Of a stretch of 64,000 nt of DNA, positions 18,403 to 25,533 are shown one piece after another. A program made the translations under genes and the position numbers. The stretch comes from Myxococcales bacterium (GTDB lineage: Bacteria > Myxococcota_A > Polyangia > Polyangiales > JAFGIB01), in assembly GCA_029880325.1 (NCBI GenBank), contig JAOUOP010000012.1, positions 62,001 through 126,000 of the forward strand. Reading direction: 5' to 3'. Position 1 is the stretch's first letter; each line of letters starts with the position of its first letter. Below the pieces are notes generated by a model. The model was not told the origin of the DNA. It did not search any database and was given only the letters and a program-made list of their open reading frames with translations.

Positions 18403-19257
18403 ATGAGCATCGATTTTACGGATAAGGTCGCCATCGTCACCGGCGCTGGCGGAGGTCTTGGACGCACACACGCCCTGGAACTTGCCAAGCGTGGTGCCAA
18501 GGTCGTGGTCAATGACCTCGGCGGCGCGGTGGACGGCACCGGCGGCTCGAGCGTAGCGGCCGACAAGGTCGTCTCCGAGATCAAGGAAGCCGGCGGCGAA
18601 GCCATTGCCAATGGTTCCAGCGTCAGCGACGAGACCGGTGTTGCCAACCTGGTCAAGCAGACCATGGACGCCTACGGGCGCATCGACATTCTCATCAACA
18701 ACGCCGGCATCTTGCGCGACAAGAGCTTCAAGAAGATGGAGATCGACGACTTCCGGGTCGTCATCGACGTCCACCTGATGGGTTCGGTGATCTGCACCAA
18801 GGCCGTGTGGCCGATCATGAGCGAGCAGCAGTACGGCCGCATCGTGATGACCACCTCGCCCTCGGGCTTGTTCGGCAACTTTGGTCAGACCAACTACGGC
18901 GCGGCCAAGCTCGGCCTGGTCGGCTTCATGAACACCCTCAAGATCGAGGGCCAGAAGAACAACATCCGCACCAACGCCATCGCCCCGGTCGCCGCCACGC
19001 GCATGACCGAGAACCTGATGCCGGCGCAGATGCTGGAGCGCCTCGGGCCCGAACTGGTCAGCGCCGGCGTGGTCTACCTGTGCAGCGAGGACGCGCCCAA
19101 CGGCGTCGTGCTGCAGGCCATGGGGGGTCGCTTCAGCGTGGCCGCTGTCGTGGAGAACAAGGGTGTCGACCTGGGTGCCGACTGCTCGGTCGAGGCGGTT
19201 GCCGAAAACTGGGAAAAGATCAGCGACCTGACCGGCGCGCGTCCTCGCAGCCGCTGA
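18403..19257 (+). CDS. Short-chain dehydrogenase, MFE-2-like hydroxyacyl-CoA type
   Basis: A 284-residue NAD(P)-dependent oxidoreductase. The Rossmann motif is TGAGGGLG at about residues 14-21, NNAG follows, and the catalytic residues are Ser152, Tyr165 and Lys169. The segment VVVNDLGGAVDGTG after the second strand is typical of peroxisomal multifunctional enzyme 2 (17-beta-HSD4) dehydrogenase domains, which oxidise 3-hydroxyacyl-CoA. A GGGAG site precedes the ATG. Upstream, ATTTG-N9-CAAAT (18339-18357) is a possible operator. The two alpha/beta hydrolase genes follow. Confidence 0.9.
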   Translation: MSIDFTDKVAIVTGAGGGLGRTHALELAKRGAKVVVNDLGGAVDGTGGSSVAADKVVSEIKEAGGEAIANGSSVSDETGVANLVKQTMDAYGRIDILINNAGILRDKSFKKMEIDDFRVVIDVHLMGSVICTKAVWPIMSEQQYGRIVMTTSPSGLFGNFGQTNYGAAKLGLVGFMNTLKIEGQKNNIRTNAIAPVAATRMTENLMPAQMLERLGPELVSAGVVYLCSEDAPNGVVLQAMGGRFSVAAVVENKGVDLGADCSVEAVAENWEKISDLTGARPRSR

Positions 19258-19341
19258 GTTCACGTCCACGACGCATCGAGCGCGGGCAGCCCAGGTTGTA
19301 GCTGGTGCCGTCTGCGCTTTGTTGCGTAAAGCATCTTGCAA

Positions 19342-20265
19342 ATGCCTGAAGATCCCAACGCGATCGACTTCCCTGGGGCGCGTGCTCCGGACCGGCAGCG
19401 CCAGGTCGACACCTCCGGCGTGCGTCTTGCGGTTTATGAGTGGGGTGCGCCCGACGCGCCGCCGGTGATCCTGGTGCACGGCGGCTTCGACTTCGCCCGC
19501 ACCTTCGACGTCTTCGCGCCCCTGATCGCCGACGGCGGCTACCGCGTTGTCAGCTTCGACCATCGGGGCCACGGTGACTCGGAGCACGCGGCGCTCTACA
19601 GCTGGGTTGCCGACGAGCGCGATCTTTTGGCCGTGGTCAACTCGACCAGCCCCCAGCCCTGCCCTGCGATCGGCCACTCCAAGGGCGGCTCCATGCTGGT
19701 TCACCTGATCCAGGCCTTGCCCCACCGCTTCACGCGCTTTGTGGCCATCGACGGTCTGCCCTTCCGCAAGCCGCCGCCCGACGTGGCCGAGCGCGAGCGG
19801 GTCGAGCCCATGCGCGACGAGCTGACCGGCTGGCTCGACCACCGCCGGCGTGCCGCCGAACTGTCGCGCAAGCCCGGCACCATCGACGGCCTGGCCGAGC
19901 GTCGCGCGCGCATGAACCCGCGGCTCAGCAAGGCGTGGCTGCGCTACCTGGTGCGCCACGGGGCGCGGCAGGATGCCGATGGCTTCCGTTGGAAGATCGA
20001 CCCGACCTTGCGCATGGGCGGCATCGGCCCCTGGCGCTCGCGCTGGGCCAGCGACCGCCTGCCCGGCCTTCCGGTTCCCATGTTGGCTATCTTTTGTACC
20101 GTGCAGGAACCGATGGGTTGGGGCGTCGATCCGGCGGACATCGAGCCCTACATGCCGCCCGACAGCCGCATCGAAGTGATGGAGGACACAGGTCACTTTA
20201 TCCACATCGAGCGTCCCGAGCGCACCGCCGAGTTATGCCTCGAGTTTTTGCGGGAGGGGCCGTGA
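19342..20265 (+). CDS. Alpha/beta hydrolase
   Basis: A 307-residue cytoplasmic hydrolase of unknown substrate. Visible are the oxyanion-hole HGG, the FDHRGHGDS strand, the nucleophile elbow GHSKGG and the C-terminal DTGHFIHIE with the catalytic His. The order matches the epoxide hydrolase/esterase branch of the superfamily. The ATG at 19342 is chosen over a TTG two codons earlier. Its TGA overlaps the GTG start of a second hydrolase-like gene, so the two are likely co-translated and may work as a pair. Confidence 0.88.
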   Translation: MPEDPNAIDFPGARAPDRQRQVDTSGVRLAVYEWGAPDAPPVILVHGGFDFARTFDVFAPLIADGGYRVVSFDHRGHGDSEHAALYSWVADERDLLAVVNSTSPQPCPAIGHSKGGSMLVHLIQALPHRFTRFVAIDGLPFRKPPPDVAERERVEPMRDELTGWLDHRRRAAELSRKPGTIDGLAERRARMNPRLSKAWLRYLVRHGARQDADGFRWKIDPTLRMGGIGPWRSRWASDRLPGLPVPMLAIFCTVQEPMGWGVDPADIEPYMPPDSRIEVMEDTGHFIHIERPERTAELCLEFLREGP

Positions 20266-20912
20266 TCGAAGAGCTGGTCCACGCGCGCGTCCGGCTTGCC
20301 TTGCATCGGCTGCGGGATGGTGAGGGCACGGCGCTTTTGTTCTTGCATGGCCTCGGTGAGCGCTCGCCGCAGCGCCTCGACCGGCGCTATGACGCATGGC
20401 CGGGGCCGGTGGCGGCCCTGGACTTCACCGGGCACGGCGCTTCGACGGTTCCGTCCGGCGGCGGTTACACCGCCGAGATCCTGATGGCAGACGCCGACGT
20501 GGCCCTCGGTCGCCTGGGGTGCGCCACGGTTGTCGGTCGCGGGCTCGGCGGCTACGTGGCGTTGATGCTCGCCGGGGCGCGGCCCGAGCAGGTGCGCGGG
20601 GCGATCATCCTCGACGGGCCGGGGTTGGCGGGCGGCGGCACGGGCACCACCTCGCCCTTCGTGCCCGTCGTCGACCGGACGGCGCTGGCGCCGCCCGATC
20701 CCTTCGCACTGGCGGATCTCGCGACCGACATTCGGCCGCCCGACTACGCGAGCCTCTACGCCCGCCTGGCCTCCCAATTTTCCCAGTTGGCGCGACCGGT
20801 GTCCGTCTGCGCCCGCGAGCGAGCCAGCTGGCTGCAGGCGGTGACCGCGGAGGCGGGGGTGGAGGAGACCACCCTCGAGGAGGCGCTCGCCTATTACGCG
20901 CGGCGCCGCTGA
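20262..20912 (+). CDS. Alpha/beta hydrolase-fold protein lacking the nucleophile
   Basis: A 216-residue protein starting at a GTG that overlaps the previous stop (GTGA). It keeps the fold signatures LLFLHGLGE and ALDFTGHGAS, but the nucleophile elbow reads GRGLGG, so Gly (codon GGG) takes the place of Ser. No C-terminal catalytic His segment is evident, and the protein is about 90 residues shorter than its partner. It is probably a non-catalytic homolog, perhaps a subunit or ligand-binding protein for the upstream hydrolase. The frame is clean, so this is not a simple pseudogene. Confidence 0.75.
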   Translation: MIEELVHARVRLALHRLRDGEGTALLFLHGLGERSPQRLDRRYDAWPGPVAALDFTGHGASTVPSGGGYTAEILMADADVALGRLGCATVVGRGLGGYVALMLAGARPEQVRGAIILDGPGLAGGGTGTTSPFVPVVDRTALAPPDPFALADLATDIRPPDYASLYARLASQFSQLARPVSVCARERASWLQAVTAEAGVEETTLEEALAYYARRR

Positions 20913-21023
20913 AACCGGGTGCTGCCGCGGGTACCGAGGGCCAGACCCCCCGAGGGAGGGGGGCTGCCTGGATTGCTGGCAACTCGCGCGGGTGCCGGGA
21001 TGGGCCTATGCTTTGCATGCGGC

Positions 21024-21596
21024 ATGTCCCAGGACGACGACGATTTCGACCCGGTCCAGCTACCGGACGAGGCCCAGCGCATCGACGCCTATCGCGGCGA
21101 AGCGCGCTGGACTCGAGAGCGCTTCGAGCGCCTCCACGGTCGGGCCTTCCTGCTAATGCGGCGCGTGCAGGCCGAGCGCGCGAAACGTCCCGCCCGGCGC
21201 ATCCAAACCCTGATCCAGGAGCTGCCGGCAGAGTCCTTTCGCGACCTACCGCCCGACCGCTACCTGATATTCCCCCTGCGCAAGACCGAGCGTTCGCTGA
21301 TCGAGCGCTTCTATTCGGTCGGCCAGACGCGCAACAACGACGTCGTGATTCGCGACGCCACGGTCAGCAAGTTTCACGCCTATTTTCAGGACGACGGATC
21401 CGGGGGCTGGCTCCTGCAGGATGCGCAATCGAGCAACGGCACCTACGTCAACGAGGAAGCGGTGCCCGAGCAGGATCAGGGTGACCCGGTCCCGGTGCGG
21501 CCGGGTGACCGTGTGCGCTTCGGTACGGTCGAGCTGGTGCTGCTGGACTCCGAGGACTTTCTCTCGCTGCTCAGGCAGGTTCACGGCGGACGGTGA
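21024..21596 (+). CDS. FHA domain protein
   Basis: A 190-residue cytoplasmic protein with an acidic start (MSQDDDDFD), a charged helical region rich in Arg, and a C-terminal forkhead-associated domain from about residue 85. FHA domains bind phosphothreonine peptides; the conserved Ser-His (TVSKFHA) and Asn (SSNGTYVN) are present, but the usual GR reads GQ. No kinase is adjacent. In-frame ATGs at 21000 and 20919 are less likely starts. It precedes the sulfatase-like gene on the same strand. Confidence 0.82.
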   Translation: MSQDDDDFDPVQLPDEAQRIDAYRGEARWTRERFERLHGRAFLLMRRVQAERAKRPARRIQTLIQELPAESFRDLPPDRYLIFPLRKTERSLIERFYSVGQTRNNDVVIRDATVSKFHAYFQDDGSGGWLLQDAQSSNGTYVNEEAVPEQDQGDPVPVRPGDRVRFGTVELVLLDSEDFLSLLRQVHGGR

Positions 21597-21646
21597 CTGA
21601 ACGCGGGTGTGCAGCGCGGCCGGCCGGCGCGCGCCGACGGGGAGGC

Positions 21647-22825
21647 ATGACTTCGCGGCTGCCAGCGCTGCTTCTGTCGTTGTTGCCGTTGCTGGCGTGC
21701 TCCGAGGCGCGCCCACGACCAGAGGCCGAGCCCCAGGTCGAGCAGCCTCCGCCGCGGTTGGACAAGATCCTGCTCGCGGTCGTGACGCCGACGGAGTCGG
21801 AGAGCGGGGAGGGGACGCAGGCGAAGAAAGCGCCTGGGCGCAAGCCCGAGCCGGTTTCTGCGGCGCTGCGCTTCGAGCGTACCTTCGCGAGTTCGCCGAA
21901 TCCGGCGCAGGCACTGACCAGCCTCCTGCTTTCGCGTTCGGCGACCGAGCCTCCATTGGCCGGCCTGCCTGAAAAGGTGCCGGCGGAGGTGGGCGACGCC
22001 GCCGCGCGCGTGCCCCTTCAGGTTCATCTCGGTCGCGCCGGCTTTGCGACCTACGCATCGATCGCCGATCCAGCGCTTCACGCACCCGCTTTGAGTACCG
22101 GCTTCGATGCGTTGCTCGAGGCCAGTGCTGCTCCATGGGAGGGCGCCGATGCGCTGCTGCGGAGGCTGGCGTCCGACAAGGGGCGTGGCTTTGGCTACCT
22201 GCAGCTCTCGCTGCCTGCGCCCGTCGATCCCGAGGCGGTACTGCGCCGGCTTCGCGACGGGTTGGTGGCGCTCGGGGTGGATGCCCATAGCCTGATCGTG
22301 CTGACCTGCACCCCCGCGGGGGCCGCTGCTGGGGCGGCGGCAGGCGACGCGACCGAGACGCTTGAAGACATGACCGACGAGCAACTCGGTCAGCGCTTCC
22401 ACGACCGCCGCATGAAGGTACCCCTTGTCTTCGACTGGTCCCGCGGGCTGCCCGGCGGCAAGCGCTGGGACTATGCGAGCCACATCGACGTGGTTCCGAG
22501 CGTGCTCGTGCTGGCGGGCGTGTCGCTGCCTGCGGGCCTTGCGGGGCGCGACCTGCTTCCGCGCCAGCAGCCGGAGCGACCTCTGTTGATGGGCGAGTAC
22601 CTGGGGCTTCAACCGATCCTTTCGGTGCGCGGTGAGCGCTGGAAGGTGACCCAGGGGCCGACCGGCAAACGGCTTGCGGTATTCGACCTCGAGCGGGATC
22701 GAGGCGAGCGGCGTAACCTCTTCCAGGGGGACCGCTCGAACGTCCGCGAGGCACTCCACTTCTACTTCGGCGTACTGTCACGGGACCCCTACCTGCAGCG
22801 CATGAAAGGCGAGAGCCGGCCATGA
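21647..22825 (+). CDS. Degenerate sulfatase-like lipoprotein
   Basis: A 392-residue predicted lipoprotein (lipobox LLAC, Cys16) with a strong GGGGAGG site before the ATG. The C-terminal half follows the sulfatase/alkaline-phosphatase fold: HIDVVPSVLVLAGVSLP and RWKVTQGPTGKRLAVFDLE match the usual hxDlxPTLLdLAG and lYDLexDP segments. The N-terminal metal-binding Asp pair and the Cys/Ser-x-Pro-x-Arg nucleophile site are not recognisable (SSPNPAQALTSLL in their place). It is probably a catalytically inactive relative with a binding role. Its end overlaps the phosphoesterase gene (ATGA). Confidence 0.75.
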   Translation: MTSRLPALLLSLLPLLACSEARPRPEAEPQVEQPPPRLDKILLAVVTPTESESGEGTQAKKAPGRKPEPVSAALRFERTFASSPNPAQALTSLLLSRSATEPPLAGLPEKVPAEVGDAAARVPLQVHLGRAGFATYASIADPALHAPALSTGFDALLEASAAPWEGADALLRRLASDKGRGFGYLQLSLPAPVDPEAVLRRLRDGLVALGVDAHSLIVLTCTPAGAAAGAAAGDATETLEDMTDEQLGQRFHDRRMKVPLVFDWSRGLPGGKRWDYASHIDVVPSVLVLAGVSLPAGLAGRDLLPRQQPERPLLMGEYLGLQPILSVRGERWKVTQGPTGKRLAVFDLERDRGERRNLFQGDRSNVREALHFYFGVLSRDPYLQRMKGESRP

Positions 22826-23619
22826 AAATCGCCTGGATGACTGACGTACACCTGGATTTCGTCGATCGGGAGACGGTTGACGCCCTGATCGCGAGGCTGC
22901 GGGCCAGCGGTGCCGGCGCCGTCGCGATCACGGGAGACATCGCTGAGGCTGACAGCGTGGAGGCTCACCTCGAAACGCTTGCTGCCGGGCTCGACGTGCC
23001 GCTCTACTTCGTGCTCGGCAACCACGACTACTACGGTGCATCGATTGAGGCGGTGCGAAAGCGCATGGATCGGCTTTGTTCGCGGACGACGTCCCTGTGC
23101 TACTTGAGTGGTTCCGAACCGGTGGCGTTGACTCCGGGTTGGGCACTGGTTGGGCATGATGGCTGGGGTGACGGTCGAGCGGGCGACTACGCGCGCTCTC
23201 CGGTGATGCTCAACGACTACGTGCACATCAAAGACCTGGCCGGCCTCGACAAGCAAGCGCGTGGTGAGCGGCTCGCGGCCCTGGGCCGGCAGGCCGCCGA
23301 GCACCTGCACCGGGTCCTGCCGCAGGCCCTGGCTCTCTGCTCCAGGGTGCTGCTCTTGACGCACGTACCACCGCTGACTACCGCGTGCTGGCATCAGGGC
23401 AAGACCGCCGACGACGACTGGGCCCCGCACTTCGTGTGCCAGAGCGTCGGCGAGGCCATCCTGGAGATCATGGCTGCCCATCCGCAACAGCAGCTGCGCG
23501 TACTATGTGGCCACACTCACAGTGAAGGCATCGACCGCCCACGCCCCAACATCACGATCATGACCGGCGCAGCGGACTATGGCCGACCGGCCATTGCGGA
23601 CACGCTCGAACTCGATTGA
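22822..23619 (+). CDS. Calcineurin-like metallophosphoesterase
   Basis: A 265-residue two-metal phosphoesterase with a full set of motifs: DVHLD, TGDIAEAD, GNHDYYG, LTHVPP and GHTHSEG. It has no signal peptide, so it should act in the cytoplasm. The substrate is unknown. Translation is coupled to the upstream lipoprotein by an ATGA overlap, which ties the two functionally although one is exported and the other is not. Confidence 0.9.
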   Translation: MKIAWMTDVHLDFVDRETVDALIARLRASGAGAVAITGDIAEADSVEAHLETLAAGLDVPLYFVLGNHDYYGASIEAVRKRMDRLCSRTTSLCYLSGSEPVALTPGWALVGHDGWGDGRAGDYARSPVMLNDYVHIKDLAGLDKQARGERLAALGRQAAEHLHRVLPQALALCSRVLLLTHVPPLTTACWHQGKTADDDWAPHFVCQSVGEAILEIMAAHPQQQLRVLCGHTHSEGIDRPRPNITIMTGAADYGRPAIADTLELD

Positions 23620-23718
23620 CGGCAGCACCCGTCCGCCATCTCTCGGAACGTGCCGGCCCGAAACGTGCCGGAGGTGTTTGTGACAAGTGGTATGCTTCCG
23701 GCATCGAGGAGGCTGGTG

Positions 23719-25272
23719 GTGGCGAGAGGGATGATCCTGCGGATTGTTGGCGGCTTTTGGGCTTGCGTGGTGCTGGTGTTGCTGGCCGCTTGCGGGGGGC
23801 TTTCGAAGTTGCCCGATGAGGGCGGTCCCGGCTGGCTCGAGTTGCATAGCCAGAACTTTGTGCTGCAGACCGATCTCGCGGAGCCCGAGGCCGTCGCGGT
23901 CCTGGAGCGGGCCGAGCGGCTGTTTACTGGTCTGTTGCATGCCGGTTGGCCGAGCGGTGGGGTGATGCACCTGCGGCTGCGCCTGGTGGTGTTCGCCGAG
24001 CGAGAGGATTTCGAGCACTTCGGCGGCGACGATATTGCCGGCTATCACGTGGCCAATGCCCTCTTCGAGCCGATGGTGGTGATGCCTGCCCCGACACGGC
24101 TGGAGGGGGTCGAGACGTTGGCCCATGAGCTGACGCACTACATCGCCTATCAATCCATGCAGCGGCACCCCGCCTGGCTCGCCGAGGGGATGGCCGTGTA
24201 CTACGAGAGCGCTCGCTACGATTCCGAAGGGAACTTCGTGATCGGACGGGTTCCGCGCGGTCGCTGGCGGTCGCTACGCTTTGTCGGGCTGATGCCCACC
24301 GCGACGCTGATGTCCGAGGATACCGATCCATTTGCTTCCTGGAATTTCTATCCAACCGCCTGGCTCCTGACCCACTATTTGATGTCGAAGCAGCGGCAGG
24401 CGTTCGACCACTATTTGCGCGCGCTGGGCCAGGGTGAGCCGCACGCACAGGCCTGGCGTGGGGCATTCGGCGATCTCGATCACACGACGCTCGATCATCT
24501 GATCCATCAGTACGCGCAGGACGGCGCCTATGACAACTTCGGTTTGAAGGTTCCCGCGGCCGCGAAGGTGAGTTCGCGGCGAGCCCTGGACAGCGCGGAT
24601 GTGTCGGCACTGCGAGCGCTGCTCCATGTGAGTTGTCCCAGCGAGGAACAGCGGTCGCGCGCCGCCGTACAAGCCCACCTCGAGGCCGCGCTGGGCCGCG
24701 ATCCGCAACATCTATACGCCCGCGCCGTGCGCGCCGTGTACACGAAGTCCGTCGCCGAGTCCAAGGAGCAGGCTCGTGAGCTGGCGCGCGCCAACTCGCG
24801 TTCCTGGCTTGCGTGGCTCCTTTTGGCCACGTCCTACGACGTCGAGGACAATGGTGCCAAGGGTCAAGACGCCGCGCTCGAGCGGGCGGTCGCGGTGGCG
24901 CCGCATCAGCCCTACGCGCTGATGCTCTTGGCCCAACGAAAAGCCAAAAACGGTGAGCGCGAGCTGGCGCTACAACGCTCCGAGCAGGCGCTGCGTTTGC
25001 AGTCGAACAATGCCGAGTTGATGCTTCTGCGCGCAGGGGTGCTGGCCGAGCTGGGCGATTGCGCGAGGCTGAAGACGGTCACGCAGGCGCTTACAGCGCG
25101 CCCACCAAGCCACGGCGGGCTGAACAAAGTGGGTCGTCTGCAGCTGTTGGAGCACGCCGCGCGATGTCGCGATGTCGCCGCCGCCCTCCCGATTGCCGAA
25201 CCCAGGCCAGCACCCGTCGCAGCACCCGTCGCAGCTCCGATCGCGGCGCCGGACGGCGGTCCCGATCCATGA
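23719..25272 (+). CDS. Lipoprotein with gluzincin (peptidase MA-like) domain and TPR-like tail
   Basis: A 517-residue protein. The GTG at 23719 is chosen because GGAGG lies 6 bases upstream; it opens a signal peptide with lipobox LLAAC. The zinc-protease motif HELTH is at residues 136-140, with the downstream glutamate ligand Glu156 in AWLAEG, as in peptidase MA/DUF1570-type proteins. The C-terminal 200 residues are helical repeats (ARAVRAVYTKSVAESKEQAR and similar) resembling TPRs, and the end is an Ala/Pro tail. A longer frame from 23650 is possible but lacks a ribosome site. Confidence 0.8.
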   Translation: MARGMILRIVGGFWACVVLVLLAACGGLSKLPDEGGPGWLELHSQNFVLQTDLAEPEAVAVLERAERLFTGLLHAGWPSGGVMHLRLRLVVFAEREDFEHFGGDDIAGYHVANALFEPMVVMPAPTRLEGVETLAHELTHYIAYQSMQRHPAWLAEGMAVYYESARYDSEGNFVIGRVPRGRWRSLRFVGLMPTATLMSEDTDPFASWNFYPTAWLLTHYLMSKQRQAFDHYLRALGQGEPHAQAWRGAFGDLDHTTLDHLIHQYAQDGAYDNFGLKVPAAAKVSSRRALDSADVSALRALLHVSCPSEEQRSRAAVQAHLEAALGRDPQHLYARAVRAVYTKSVAESKEQARELARANSRSWLAWLLLATSYDVEDNGAKGQDAALERAVAVAPHQPYALMLLAQRKAKNGERELALQRSEQALRLQSNNAELMLLRAGVLAELGDCARLKTVTQALTARPPSHGGLNKVGRLQLLEHAARCRDVAAALPIAEPRPAPVAAPVAAPIAAPDGGPDP

Positions 25273-25352
25273 CCCCAGTCGGCTGCCAGGCGTCTTCGCC
25301 ACCGCGAAGCACGGCCTTGACCAGCCGTGGATTGCATGTCACACCGACATCC

Positions 25353-25418
25353 ATGATTCCGATCACTACATCGACTTTGCGTCGCTGGTGGGGCCTTCGC
25401 GTGTTGCGGAGGCGCTAG
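25353..25418 (+). CDS. trpL: Predicted trp leader peptide (21 aa, tandem Trp)
   Basis: A 21-codon ORF, MIPITTSTLRRWWGLRVLRRR, lies in the 261-bp gap before trpE(G). Two adjacent Trp codons (25386-25391) are rare in so short a frame and are what a tryptophan-sensing leader needs. The ORF ends at 25418, 33 bases before the terminator hairpin. Its last codons contain the strand that can pair with the terminator's 5' arm. The ribosome site is weak, so the exact start is less certain than the frame. Confidence 0.72.
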   Translation: MIPITTSTLRRWWGLRVLRRR

Positions 25419-25480
25419 CGTTCGGGATCCTTTCACTGGACCGCGATGAAGAAGCCGCCTCCCACCGGGGCGGCTTTTTT
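25393..25480 (+). terminator. Predicted trp attenuator (alternative hairpins and terminator)
   Basis: Segment 1 GCCT (25393-25396) can pair with segment 2 AGGC (25410-25413). Segment 2 GGAGGCG (25408-25414) can instead pair with segment 3 CGCCTCC (25456-25462). Segments 3 and 4, AAGCCGCC (25452-25459) and GGCGGCTT (25469-25476), form an 8-bp stem followed by six T (25475-25480). A ribosome stalled on the Trp codons would leave segment 2 free and favour antitermination; one at the leader stop would cover it and favour termination. The geometry fits classical attenuation; pairing was found by eye. Confidence 0.7.
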
Positions 25481-25533
25481 CGTGCTCGATATGCGCGTGA
25501 GCTCGCCCCCGGGAGGCTGATGGGAGCGAGATC

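Noticed and set aside
17713..20205. An 830-codon minus-strand ORF
   Set aside because: Antisense to the carbonic anhydrase, SDR and hydrolase genes, all with intact motifs.
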